Shown here one piece after another: positions 19,650 to 28,526 of a DNA stretch of 36,990 nucleotides (positions are counted from its first letter, which is position 1; each line of letters opens with the position of its first letter). This stretch comes from Micromonospora echinofusca (GTDB lineage: Bacteria; Actinomycetota; Actinomycetes; Mycobacteriales; Micromonosporaceae): positions 1 to 36,990 of the forward strand of contig NZ_WVUH01000017.1 of assembly GCF_017614955.1 (NCBI RefSeq), in the 5' to 3' direction. The notes beneath the pieces were generated by a model. The model had not been told where the DNA came from. It did not search any database and saw only the letters and a program-made list of their open reading frames with translations. The position numbers and the translations under genes were made by a program.

Positions 19650-20618
19650 GTGCGTACCGCAGATACCGCCGGTCGTCAGCAATGGCCACCGGCGGTCCAT
19701 CCCAGAAAGCTGCTGTGGACTGTGACCCCTCATGCGTTCCGCCGGCGCGGTACGACCGCCAAGGTCCCCTGGCCCCTGGCCCTGATGCTCAGCCTTCCGG
19801 CCCTGGTCGGCATCGTCGTCGTGTTTCTGGTGCCGTTCGTCGGCACGATCAGGCTCTCGTTCACGACCTGGTTCGGCGTCGGTGAGGCCCAACCGGTCGG
19901 CCTGAGGAACTACGACGCGCTGTTCAGCGATCCCACCTTCTACTCCTCGATCCGAATCACCGTTCTCTACACGCTGCTGTCCGCGGTCGGCATCGTCGTC
20001 CTCGCCACCGTCACCGCGATGTCGGTACGGCGGGGGCGCCTCGCCACGGTGCTGCGGATCGTCTGGTTCCTCCCCGCGATCGCGCCGGGCGCAGCGGTCG
20101 CGGTGTTCTGGGCGTTCGCCCTCCAGCCGGTGTCCGGGGCGGTGAACGGCCTGCTCGGCAAGGTCGGACTCGGCAACACGCACGCCTGGTTGGCGTCGCC
20201 CCGTCACGCGATCTACGTCGTCGTCGCGGTCACCATCTGGGCAGGCGTCGCGTTTCCCTTCCTGCTCGTCGTGGGCGCGATCGAGCGGATCGCCCCGGAG
20301 ATCTACGAGGCCGCCCAACTCGACGGCGCCGGGGCCGCCCGCCAGGCGTACCACATCACGTTGCCGCTGATCCGGCCTGTTCTCGCGATGGTGACCGTGC
20401 TCGAACTCATCTGGAACTTCAACTCGTTCACGACGGTGTGGGCCATGACCAAGGGCGGCCCCGCAGAGGCGACGAACACCCTGCCCGTACGCCTCTACAT
20501 CGACGCGTTTCAGAACTTCGAATTCGGCGAGGCGGCGGCGCTCGGCGTGCTGACCAGCGTGATACTGGTGGCGATCGGGCTGGTCGGGCTGCGCTTCGCC
20601 AACCGGAGCGCCGCATGA
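19650..20618 (+). CDS. ABC transporter permease, CUT1 MalF/UgpA type
   Basis: 322 aa from the GTG at 19650, four bases after the binding-protein stop. Six or so membrane segments, beginning PLALMLSLPALVGIVVVFLV. The cytoplasmic EAA loop EAAQLDGAGAARQAYHITLP contacts the ATPase. The N-terminal 40 residues are long and basic, so a later start is possible. Forms a pair with the next gene. The stop overlaps the next start (ATGA). Confidence 0.93.
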   Translation: MRTADTAGRQQWPPAVHPRKLLWTVTPHAFRRRGTTAKVPWPLALMLSLPALVGIVVVFLVPFVGTIRLSFTTWFGVGEAQPVGLRNYDALFSDPTFYSSIRITVLYTLLSAVGIVVLATVTAMSVRRGRLATVLRIVWFLPAIAPGAAVAVFWAFALQPVSGAVNGLLGKVGLGNTHAWLASPRHAIYVVVAVTIWAGVAFPFLLVVGAIERIAPEIYEAAQLDGAGAARQAYHITLPLIRPVLAMVTVLELIWNFNSFTTVWAMTKGGPAEATNTLPVRLYIDAFQNFEFGEAAALGVLTSVILVAIGLVGLRFANRSAA

Positions 20619-21490
20619 AGCCCTCACCGAAGTCTTCACCGAAGCGCTCACTGAAGCTCCCGAGCAGCGCCGGTGCGGGCGCGTCGTGGCTGCTCAAGAT
20701 CGTCTGGACGCTGCTGATCGTCGTTCCGTTCGTGCAGATCATCCTGCTGTCGCTGCGGTCGATGGCGAGCATCTACAACGACCCCCTCGGATTCTCCGGG
20801 GACTGGGTTCCCCGCAACTTCCCCGACGCGTGGGCCGGCCCGTCCGGTACCGCAGGCTTCGGCCTGTACACCCGCAACTCGGTGCTCGTCGCGGTGGTCG
20901 CACTGGCCGTGTCGACCGCACTGGGCTCCCTGGCGGCGTACTTCACCGCGACGTTGCCCCCGAAGTGGCGGCGTCGGGCCATGCTCGTGCCGCTGATCGC
21001 GACCACCGTTCCCACCATCGCCCTGCTGATCCCCTTCTTCCAGGCCTTCAACCTGCTCGGCACCCTGAACAGCCCGAGCGCGGTCGGCGTTCTCTACGGA
21101 CTGCTGTGCCTGCCGACCACGGTCCTGGTGCTGCACGCGTTCTTCCTGGACTTCCCGGAGGACATCCGCGAAGCCGCCGCCATGGACGGGCTGGGACACG
21201 TCGAGACCTTCTTCCGGATGGTGTTGCCGTTGTCCACCGGGCCACTCGGCGCGGTCGGGCTGCTCAACCTGATCTGGGTCTGGGGCGAGACGCAGATCGG
21301 TCTGGTACTGCTGCACTCGTCCGACGCCCAGACGATCCCCCTCGGACTGCTGTCCTTCCAGGGGCGTTTCGTCAGCAACCTCGGCCCGATGTTCGCGGGC
21401 CTGGCGATGGCCACCGTCCCGATCATCGTGGTGTACATCGTGTTCCACCGGTCCATCAACAAGGGGATCTCGCTCGGCGGGTTCCGATGA
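20615..21490 (+). CDS. ABC transporter permease, CUT1 MalG/UgpE type
   Basis: 291 aa from the ATG at 20615, which overlaps the preceding stop. Membrane segments start at WTLLIVVPFVQIILLSL. The EAA loop reads EAAAMDGLGHVETFFRMVLP. The C-terminus GISLGGFR is typical of MalG-type permeases. No ABC ATPase gene follows or occurs anywhere in the window. As with many actinobacterial CUT1 importers, a shared MsiK-like ATPase encoded elsewhere probably powers it. Confidence 0.93.
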   Translation: MKPSPKSSPKRSLKLPSSAGAGASWLLKIVWTLLIVVPFVQIILLSLRSMASIYNDPLGFSGDWVPRNFPDAWAGPSGTAGFGLYTRNSVLVAVVALAVSTALGSLAAYFTATLPPKWRRRAMLVPLIATTVPTIALLIPFFQAFNLLGTLNSPSAVGVLYGLLCLPTTVLVLHAFFLDFPEDIREAAAMDGLGHVETFFRMVLPLSTGPLGAVGLLNLIWVWGETQIGLVLLHSSDAQTIPLGLLSFQGRFVSNLGPMFAGLAMATVPIIVVYIVFHRSINKGISLGGFR

Positions 21491-22689
21491 CAGGTTCGGG
21501 AAAGCGACAGGCATTGACTCCCAGAGCGCCGCTCAGCCCGCCCGGCGACATCCCGGAACTCGACGGGAAGGTCTGGCTGTACACGGGTGCCGAAGGTCCA
21601 CCGCTGGCCCGGCAGCAGGCGGCAGCTCAGGCGTACCTGAGCAACCGTGGGCTCGCCGAGGCGGGCCGCGCCGCGCACGCCGAGGTGGAGGAGAGGCTGC
21701 GGCGGCGGATCGCCACGCTGCTCGGACTCGGGCCGGAGTCGGTCGCGCTGCTGTCCAACGCCAGCGAGGCGATCAACCTCGTGGTCGGAAGCGTCCCGCT
21801 GGTGCCCGGCGACAACATCGTGCTGAACGCGATGGAGTACCCGTCGATGGTGCAACCCTGGCTGCGTTGGGCCTCCCGGGGGGTCGATGTCCGGGTGGCG
21901 CCGGCGATCGGCGGTGACGTGCCGGCCAGTTCGATCACCGACCTGATCGACGACCGGACGAAGGTGGTCGGGGTCAGCCACGTCAGCTACCTCTCCGGTT
22001 GGCGGCACGACCTGACCGCGATCACCGCGGCGGCCGAGGCGGTGGGCGCGCTGACCCTGGTCGACGCGACGCAGTCGCTCGGCGTCGTCCGAGTTCCCGG
22101 CAACCAGGTCGACGTGGTGATCAGCAGCTCGTACAAGTGGCTGCTCGGCGGCCACGGCCTCGGCATCCTCGTGTGGAACACGGCCCGCCGGCCCCTGCCC
22201 GAGCCCTCGGCCGTGGGCTGGCGCTCGGTGGGGGAGATATTCACCGACGATCGCCTGGAACGCTACGAACTGCACTCCACGGCGCGCCGCTTCGAGGTCG
22301 GCCTGCCGTCGTACCCCAGCATCTACAGCCTCGACGCGTCGCTGGCCTGGCTCCTGCAGTTCCCGCCCGAGGAGGTGGAGGAGCACGTACTCGCCCTCAC
22401 CGGCCGACTGGTCGACGAACTCTCCGAGCGCGGATGGGAGCTACTGACCTCGACCGACGACGCGCACCGGGCCGGCAACGTCAGCGTCAGGGCGCAGCAC
22501 GGCGCCGAGCTGGCCGGCGAGCTCGCCGGCCGGGACGTGCACTGCTGGGGCGGGGACGGCAGGCTGCGGTTCTCGCTGCACCTGTTCAACGGCGACCGGG
22601 ACGTCGACCGCCTGCTGGTCGCGCTGGACTCGATGCGGGGACCGGTGCCGTCCGACCCGCGTCGTCGCGGTGGAGCGGGTGTGTCATGA
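21487..22689 (+). CDS. Class V aminotransferase-fold PLP enzyme
   Basis: 400 aa from the ATG at 21487 (ATGA overlap with the permease). Class V fold: LLSNASEAINLVVGS for the phosphate site, HVSYLSGWRHDL, D193 in LVDATQSLGV (stacks on the PLP ring side) and the PLP lysine K217 in SSSYKWLLGGHGLGIL. The family covers cysteine desulfurases, isopenicillin epimerases, kynureninases and true aminotransferases; nothing here picks one. HVSYLSG with SYKWLLGG is reminiscent of the epimerase/desulfurase-like branch, but I see no clear active-site cysteine loop. It lies between the transporter and the hydrolases, so a catabolic role is likely. Confidence 0.85.
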   Translation: MTGSGKRQALTPRAPLSPPGDIPELDGKVWLYTGAEGPPLARQQAAAQAYLSNRGLAEAGRAAHAEVEERLRRRIATLLGLGPESVALLSNASEAINLVVGSVPLVPGDNIVLNAMEYPSMVQPWLRWASRGVDVRVAPAIGGDVPASSITDLIDDRTKVVGVSHVSYLSGWRHDLTAITAAAEAVGALTLVDATQSLGVVRVPGNQVDVVISSSYKWLLGGHGLGILVWNTARRPLPEPSAVGWRSVGEIFTDDRLERYELHSTARRFEVGLPSYPSIYSLDASLAWLLQFPPEEVEEHVLALTGRLVDELSERGWELLTSTDDAHRAGNVSVRAQHGAELAGELAGRDVHCWGGDGRLRFSLHLFNGDRDVDRLLVALDSMRGPVPSDPRRRGGAGVS

Positions 22690-24122
22690 GCGCAGTCGCG
22701 GACCTCGTGGTGCGGCACGGCCATGTCATCACCATGGACGACGACCGCACCCAGATCGAGGACGGTGCCGTGGCGGTGGTCGGCGACACCATCGTCGCGG
22801 TGGGCGCCGACCGGGACGTGGCGGCACAGTACACGGCGACCACGGAGATCGACGCCGGCGGCGGACCCGTCCACCCGGGGCTCATCGAGGCCCATCTCCA
22901 CGCCTCGTACCAACTGTTCCGTGGTGCGCTGCCGGACCAGATGCCGGAGGACGAGACGTTCGACAGTTTCGAGAGCGTCTTCTACAACCAGGTGCGCGAC
23001 GAGGACGAGTACCTGTCGGTCGCCCTGGCCGGGGTGGAGATGATCCGTAACGGCACGACGTGCTTCCTCGAAGCGGGGACGATCCTCGCGCCGGACAGTG
23101 CGGCGGCGGCGGCGGAGCACGTCGGGATCAGGGCGCTGCTCGGGGACACGTTCATCTGGGACCAGCCACACGGCTTCGCGATGGGTACGACCGAGGACCA
23201 GGCGCACCGACGGCCGGTGCTCGCGCGCACGCCGCAGTCACGGGACGAAGCGCTGGCGGGTCTGGGTACGCAACTGTCCCGCAACGACAGGGACGGCCTC
23301 GTCCGGGGGCACGTGGCCGTGCTGGGCCTCGGCACCGCCAGCGAACAGCTGCTGGTCGAGGCGAAGCGGGTCGCGTCAGCCGCCGGCGTCGTCCTCAACA
23401 TGCACCAGTCCTACAGCCCGGCCGACACCGCGGCGGACCGCGTCCGGTTCGGCACCGACCCGCTGGTCCGGCTGCACGAACTCGGGCTGCTCGACGGCGC
23501 GGTCACGCTCGCGCACGTGAACCACCTGACCGACGCGGAGGTCGAGGTCGTTCTCGACTCCGGAGTCAACATCGCCTGGGCTCCGGCCGCGTCGATGATG
23601 TGGGGCCATGGCAGCACCCTGCACGGCCGCCACGCCGAACTGTGGCGACGTGGCGGCCACCTCGCTCTCGGGTCCGACTCGCCGAACTGGTCGAACAGCC
23701 TGGACCTGTTCCGCCAGATCATGTTGGCCGTGTTCGGCGCCCGCGAGGCCCACCGGAGCCGGACCTACCTCACCGCCGAGGACGGCCTGTACATGGCCAC
23801 CCGTGGGGCCGCGCGGGCGGTGGGGATGGCCGACCGGATCGGCTCGCTGGAGGTGGGCAAGAAGGCCGACATCGTGATCCACACGCTGGACCGGCCGGAA
23901 CTCGTCCCCACCACCGACATGACGCGCAACCTCATCTACGCCTCGGGTGCGAAGTCCGTGGACACCGTCATCGTCGGCGGGACCGTGGTGCTGGAACACG
24001 GGGCCTTCCGCCGCGTCGCCGAGCGGGAGCTGTACCGGGAGGTTCGCGCGGCGTCACGAGCGCTGCTGCGGCGGATGGACCGTACCGTCACCCCCAACAC
24101 CCCGACCCGGCGGTCCCGGTGA
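22686..24122 (+). CDS. Amidohydrolase, chlorohydrolase/deaminase family
   Basis: 478 aa from the ATG at 22686 (ATGA overlap). Metal-dependent TIM-barrel hydrolase of the ATZ/TRZ-cytosine deaminase type. The N-terminal composite domain begins ADLVVRHGHVITMDDDRTQI. Metal ligands are H70 and H72 (IEAHLHASY), H240 (LNMHQSY), H277 (LAHVNHL) and D331 (ALGSDSPNWSNS). Deaminases of this family normally have His-x-x-Glu at the third site. Here it is H240-Q-S-Y, so the usual catalytic glutamate is absent and chemistry other than standard deamination is possible. The C-terminal MATRGAARAVGMADRIGSLE is typical. Stop overlaps the next start (GTGA). Confidence 0.88.
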   Translation: MSAVADLVVRHGHVITMDDDRTQIEDGAVAVVGDTIVAVGADRDVAAQYTATTEIDAGGGPVHPGLIEAHLHASYQLFRGALPDQMPEDETFDSFESVFYNQVRDEDEYLSVALAGVEMIRNGTTCFLEAGTILAPDSAAAAAEHVGIRALLGDTFIWDQPHGFAMGTTEDQAHRRPVLARTPQSRDEALAGLGTQLSRNDRDGLVRGHVAVLGLGTASEQLLVEAKRVASAAGVVLNMHQSYSPADTAADRVRFGTDPLVRLHELGLLDGAVTLAHVNHLTDAEVEVVLDSGVNIAWAPAASMMWGHGSTLHGRHAELWRRGGHLALGSDSPNWSNSLDLFRQIMLAVFGAREAHRSRTYLTAEDGLYMATRGAARAVGMADRIGSLEVGKKADIVIHTLDRPELVPTTDMTRNLIYASGAKSVDTVIVGGTVVLEHGAFRRVAERELYREVRAASRALLRRMDRTVTPNTPTRRSR

Positions 24123-25108
24123 CGAGCGTGGTCGGGATCGAGCTCGAGCCGGTGACCTTCGAGAGGGCCGCGCAGACCGTGGTACGCCACGGCGACCTGT
24201 CGGCAGCGACCTTCCGCTACGGCAGTGGGGTGTGTGGCCTCACCATCCGGCACCGCAGTATGGAGCTGGAGTTGCTGCCGTTCCAGGGACAGCAGGTATG
24301 GCGGGCCAGGTTCGGCGGGCGGGAGCTGACCATGCGGTCCATGTTCGACGAGCCACGACCCACCCAGGAGTACCTGGGCACCTACGGGGCGTTGTTCATC
24401 CACTGCGGGGCGCTGGCCATGGGCAACCCCGGCCCCGGGGACCACCACCCCCAGCACGGGGAGCTACCGAACGCGCCATACCGTCGGCCACGGCTCGAGG
24501 CCGGATCGGACGCGCAGGGCAGGTTCCTCACCCTCACCGGCAGCTACGAGCATGCCACCGCGTTCGGCAACCGCTACCTCGCCACGCCCCGGCTGACCGT
24601 ACGTGAGGGCAGTGGTCGACTCACCGCGCGGATGTGCGTCCGCAACATCGGCCACCGCCCGATGCCGCTGATGTATCTCGCCCACGTCAACTTCGCCCCC
24701 GTCGACGGTGCGCGGCTGATCGACTCCGTGGGGACCGAGACGATCGAACCCGGCCGGCCGGTCGATCCCGAGCGGGTCACCACCCGACACCCCACGGCGG
24801 ACGCGCACGGCTGGGCGCACGCGCTGCAGGTGCACCCTGACGGCGGGGCCGACTTCGTCCGGCACCGCCCCGCCGAACTCGACCATGCCCTGCGCTGGCT
24901 CGTGCGCGACGGCGACCAGGACGCGTTGGGCTTGGCCCTACCCGCGACGGCGGAGGCCGAGGGTGTGGAGCGAGAGACCGGGAAGGGAAACGTGCGACGG
25001 CTGGGGCCAGGGGAGAAGTTCACGTGCACCGTCGAGTTCGGTGCGCTGGACGCCGCGGACGCGGTCACGATGGTGTCCGCGATCAGGACGGGGGCACTCG
25101 ATGGCTGA
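24119..25108 (+). CDS. DUF4432-type (galactose mutarotase-like) protein
   Basis: 329 aa from the GTG at 24119. Beta-rich protein with the order of the DUF4432 family, related to aldose 1-epimerases: GVCGLTIRHRSMELELLPFQ, HCGALAMGNPGPGDHHPQHG, then MPLMYLAHVNFAPVDGARL. Histidines in the two latter segments are likely active-site or sugar-contact residues. The family acts on or binds sugars. Its presence beside a CUT1 importer is one of the main reasons to think the imported molecule contains a sugar part. Its stop falls inside the first codons of the next gene (8-base overlap). Confidence 0.8.
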   Translation: MTSVVGIELEPVTFERAAQTVVRHGDLSAATFRYGSGVCGLTIRHRSMELELLPFQGQQVWRARFGGRELTMRSMFDEPRPTQEYLGTYGALFIHCGALAMGNPGPGDHHPQHGELPNAPYRRPRLEAGSDAQGRFLTLTGSYEHATAFGNRYLATPRLTVREGSGRLTARMCVRNIGHRPMPLMYLAHVNFAPVDGARLIDSVGTETIEPGRPVDPERVTTRHPTADAHGWAHALQVHPDGGADFVRHRPAELDHALRWLVRDGDQDALGLALPATAEAEGVERETGKGNVRRLGPGEKFTCTVEFGALDAADAVTMVSAIRTGALDG

Positions 25109-26084
25109 TCGCATGCCCACGGTCGCCGTGATCGGTCTCGGCGCTTTCGGGCGGGCGCACCTTCAGGCCTACGTGCGGGCCGGTGCGCGGATCGCTGCGG
25201 TCGCCGATCGCGATCCGGACCTCGCGCACCGGACAGCCGAGGAGTTCGACGTTCCCGCCTCCTTCACCGACGCAGTGGAACTCCTCGACGCGGTGCCGAT
25301 CGACGGCGTCTCCGTCGTCACGTCCGCCGCGTCACACGTGGAGTTGGCGCGCGAGGCGACGCTGCGCGGATGCAAGGTGCTCCTGGAAAAACCGATCGCG
25401 ACGACGGCCGCAGAGCTGGCGACGCTGCCCGATGCCGCCCGGTCCCGCATCCTGCCGGGGCACGTGCTGCGCTTCGCGCCGCTGCACCAGCGGTTGCGAA
25501 CCGAGATCGCATCAGGGCGCATCGGCGCCGTGCGGGGCGTCGCGGCCGGCAGAAGCCGGACCCGCGACCACCAGCGGCTCTACGCCGACGTCCACCCGGC
25601 GCGGATGACCGGCATCCACGACATCGACCTCGTCACCTGGCTGACCGGCTCTCCGATCCGGCGGGTCGTCGCCTCGGTCGACGGAGAGCCGACGAGCCTG
25701 GTCCAGGCGCACCTGCTCTCCGCGTCGGGCATCGCAAGCTCGATCCGGGTGTCCTGGCTGCTGCCCGACGGTGCCGGTGCCGAGGACGAGTTGGAGGTCT
25801 ACGGGCAGGAGGGGGTGGCCCGGCTGCGGGTCGACTCCACGGGTGCGGTGCTGTACGGGCAGTCCCGCGAGCGGCCGTGGGCCGTCGCGCCGCCGACCGA
25901 CACGCCCGGCCTGGACGCCGAGATCAGCCACTTCCTGCGGTGGCTGCGCGACGATGTCGAGCCACTCGTGACGTTCGCCGCCGCCGCCCACGCCGTAGCT
26001 GTCGCCGACGCGATCGTCGCATCCGGCACGGCCGGCGGTACGCCCATCGATGTCCTGGAGGTGCCGTCATGGACGAAGCAGTGA
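25101..26084 (+). CDS. Gfo/Idh/MocA family oxidoreductase
   Basis: 327 aa from the ATG at 25101. N-terminal Rossmann fold VAVIGLGAFGRAHLQAY for NAD(P), the EKP motif at residues 96-98 (KVLLEKPIAT), then a C-terminal domain with DVHPARMTGIHDIDLVTWL holding the likely catalytic histidine. Members oxidise hydroxyl groups of sugars, inositols and related polyols. The exact substrate is not readable. Overlaps the DUF4432 gene by 8 bases and the M20 gene by 16. Confidence 0.93.
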   Translation: MADRMPTVAVIGLGAFGRAHLQAYVRAGARIAAVADRDPDLAHRTAEEFDVPASFTDAVELLDAVPIDGVSVVTSAASHVELAREATLRGCKVLLEKPIATTAAELATLPDAARSRILPGHVLRFAPLHQRLRTEIASGRIGAVRGVAAGRSRTRDHQRLYADVHPARMTGIHDIDLVTWLTGSPIRRVVASVDGEPTSLVQAHLLSASGIASSIRVSWLLPDGAGAEDELEVYGQEGVARLRVDSTGAVLYGQSRERPWAVAPPTDTPGLDAEISHFLRWLRDDVEPLVTFAAAAHAVAVADAIVASGTAGGTPIDVLEVPSWTKQ

Positions 26085-27322
26085 CGAAGGCGTTCGCCAC
26101 GGTCGAGGCTGAACTGGACCGGCGGCGTGCCGATTTGGAGGCGCTCGTCTTCGAGATGGTCTCCATCAACAGCCAGATTCCGCCCTTCGGTGACGAACGC
26201 GCGATCTGCGCCTTCCTCTCCTCGGCGCTCCACCGCCTCGGGATGCCCGAGGCCGAGACCCACGCCCTCGTCCCCGAACGACCCAACCTTCTCGTACGGA
26301 TTCCCGGTGCGCCCGGCGGCAGACGGCTGCTGCTCTGCGGCCACATCGACACCAAGCCCGTCGGGGACGCCCGCGACATCTGGCGATCCGAGCCGCTCGC
26401 CGCCACCATCACCGGCGACCGGGTCTACGGCCTCGGCATCACCGACATGAAGGCCAGCGTCGGCGCGATGATCACGGCCGTCGCGGCGATCCGGGCGTGC
26501 GGCATAGAACTCGCGGGCGACGTGCTGCTGGCGCTGGTCGCCGACGAAGAAGCCGGGGCCACCTTCGGTGCCAAGTTCCTCGCCCCACGGATCGCCGCCG
26601 ACGTCGATGCGGCGCTGATCGGCGAGCCGTCGGGCTGGACCCGGGACTGGGAGGGAGTCCATCTCGTCTCCCGCGGCCTGTGCTGCTTCAAGGTCCGGGT
26701 GCGCGGTACCCAGATGCACAGCAGCCTCTCGGACCGCATGCCGTCGGTGAACGCGAACATCGAGATGGCGCGGCTGATCCTGCAGTTACGTGACGATTTC
26801 GCTGCGGCGCCCATCTCACAGCCACGCGACGGCCTTCGCCCGACCGCCAACATCGCGGTCACCACCAGCGGCGGTGTCTTCTACGGCGTCGTACCGGGCG
26901 AGGCGGCCTTCGGCTGCGACCTACGCATCGTGCCGGGCGTGTCGGAGGGCGAGGTCCGCGCCTTCCTCGACGGCTGGGCGCACCGGATGACCAGCGCCGG
27001 CCCGGCGCAGGTCTCCATCGAGTACGACGACGTGCTGAGCTGGATACCGAGTGCCTCTCTGGCTGCGGACCATCCACTGGCCGTGTCCGCCGTCGCGGCC
27101 ACCCGTGCCGTGCTGGGTACCGACGTCCCGCTGTCGAGTTTTCCCGGCACGACGGATGCGCCCTGGTTCGAGGGGGCCGGTGTGCCGACCCTGCCCTCGC
27201 TCGGCCCCGGCATCCTGACGTATGCCCATGGCCCCAACGAGTTCGTGACCCGAGAGGCGATCCACGAGGCCGCCAAAATCTACGCGCACATCGTGCTCAG
27301 CTACTGCGGCGTCGCGCGGTGA
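26069..27322 (+). CDS. M20 family metallohydrolase (ArgE/DapE-like)
   Basis: 417 aa from the ATG at 26069. Di-metal amidase or deacylase fold with H92 and D94 in LLCGHIDTKPVGD, D126 in GLGITDMKASVG, E160/E161 in VADEEAG, and EPSGWT. The dimerisation domain begins near SRGLCCFKVRVRGTQMHSS. Relatives remove acyl or succinyl groups from amino acids or split dipeptides. In this cluster it may deacylate an intermediate or cut an amide. Its stop overlaps a GTG that opens the truncated amidohydrolase at 27319. Confidence 0.92.
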   Translation: MDEAVTKAFATVEAELDRRRADLEALVFEMVSINSQIPPFGDERAICAFLSSALHRLGMPEAETHALVPERPNLLVRIPGAPGGRRLLLCGHIDTKPVGDARDIWRSEPLAATITGDRVYGLGITDMKASVGAMITAVAAIRACGIELAGDVLLALVADEEAGATFGAKFLAPRIAADVDAALIGEPSGWTRDWEGVHLVSRGLCCFKVRVRGTQMHSSLSDRMPSVNANIEMARLILQLRDDFAAAPISQPRDGLRPTANIAVTTSGGVFYGVVPGEAAFGCDLRIVPGVSEGEVRAFLDGWAHRMTSAGPAQVSIEYDDVLSWIPSASLAADHPLAVSAVAATRAVLGTDVPLSSFPGTTDAPWFEGAGVPTLPSLGPGILTYAHGPNEFVTREAIHEAAKIYAHIVLSYCGVAR

Positions 27323-27540
27323 GCCTCCTCGCCGACGCCCACGTCCACTTCTTCGCCACCGGCTACCCGGGCGAAGACCGGTTCCCGGGCCGGGTCGGGA
27401 GGTCGCCACCTACGAACGGCGCCTGGTTGCGGTGCGGCGGCGGTGAGTTCGCAACCGATCCGGTACCGGCGCCGCTGAAGGAGTCCGCATGCCCCACGGT
27501 CCGCTCACAGGGTGCAGCAATGAAAAGGAGAAACAGAGAT
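27319..27540 (+). pseudogene. Remnant of an amidohydrolase (TIM-barrel) gene
   Basis: The GTG at 27319 overlaps the M20 stop (GTGA) and begins LLADAHVHFFATGYPGEDRF, the opening of an amidohydrolase-2-type protein with its HxH metal motif. After FPGR the sense continues in another frame as REVATYERRLVAVRRR and then stops at about 27442. Nothing of the remaining 200 or more residues follows before the SDR start. A frameshift and a large internal deletion are the simplest reading. The operon therefore once had another hydrolase, now lost. Confidence 0.65.
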
Positions 27541-28297
27541 GAAGGAGTTCGATGGCCTGACTGCCATCGTGACCGGCGGAGCTTCCGGGATTGGGCTCGC
27601 CACCGCAGGGCTGCTGTCTGAACGGGGCGCCCGAGTCGCGGTGCTTGATCTCCACGTCGACGGCATCGGCCCGGAGTTTCTCGCACTGGAGTGCGACGTG
27701 ACCGACGACGCGGGGGTCCCTGCGGCGGTCGCGACGGCCGAACGGGAGTTGGGCCGACTCGATGTCGTGATCAACAACGCCGGCATCGGCGCCCAGGGCG
27801 CGGTCGAAACCAACGACCTCGACGAGTGGCGGCGCGTCCTCGACGTCAACCTGCTCGGCGTGGTCCGCGTAGCCCAGGCCAGCCTGCCGGCCCTGCGCCG
27901 CTCCCCAGCAGCGTCGATGGTCGTCACCTCGTCGATGGCGGCCATGATCGGCCTGCCGCAGCGGGCGCTCTACAGCGCGACCAAGGGTGCCCTGCTCTCA
28001 CTCACCCTGGCGATGGCCGCCGACCACGTCCATGAGGGTATCCGGGTCAACTGCGTGGCTCCCGGCACCGCGGACACGCCCTGGGTCCAGCGTCTGCTGG
28101 CTGGGGCGGCCGATCCGGTCGCCGAACTCGCCGCTCTGGGCGCCCGCCAACCCATCGGCCGGTTGGTCAGCGCGTTGGAAGTGGCCGAGGCGATCTGCTA
28201 CCTGGCGAGCCCACGCTCCGCGTCGACCACCGGTACGGTCCTGTCCGTCGACGGCGGCGCCCGGAGTCTCCGCCTGCCTGTCCGGCCCGCGAACTGA
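27539..28297 (+). CDS. Short-chain dehydrogenase/reductase
   Basis: 252 aa classical SDR. Cofactor motif TGGASGIG, NNAGIG, catalytic serine at 131 or 132 (VTSSMAAM), Y145 and K149 (YSATKGA), and the C-terminal VLSVDGGARS. ATG at 27539 with AAGGAGA upstream. The acidic VLDLH after the second strand suggests NAD(H). It follows the amidohydrolase remnant and is probably the last gene of the plus arm. Likely oxidises or reduces a hydroxyl group of the cluster's intermediate. Confidence 0.9.
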   Translation: MKEFDGLTAIVTGGASGIGLATAGLLSERGARVAVLDLHVDGIGPEFLALECDVTDDAGVPAAVATAERELGRLDVVINNAGIGAQGAVETNDLDEWRRVLDVNLLGVVRVAQASLPALRRSPAASMVVTSSMAAMIGLPQRALYSATKGALLSLTLAMAADHVHEGIRVNCVAPGTADTPWVQRLLAGAADPVAELAALGARQPIGRLVSALEVAEAICYLASPRSASTTGTVLSVDGGARSLRLPVRPAN

Positions 28298-28526
28298 TCA
28301 GCGTGACGTGGCGGTACCCGGACTGTTCAGGTGGTTAGTGCGGGAAGCCAGTCGGATCAGGAGTCGCGTCCACTGCTGCCGACATCAGCCCACCACCCAC
28401 GGACCGACCAGCCAGCCTCACAGTCAGGCCAGACGCGCGGTGGTGGCGGCTGACCCACCACAGCAACCACCCGGCACCGGCCGAGGGCAGCCGAAAACAG
28501 TGGCCCCAGCGGCCACCGGCACGCAG

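Noticed and set aside
20686..25108. Long alternative plus-strand frames joined across transporter and enzyme genes
   Set aside because: They read the permease, aminotransferase-fold and amidohydrolase genes in wrong frames for long stretches; only their ends coincide with the real frames of the following genes.
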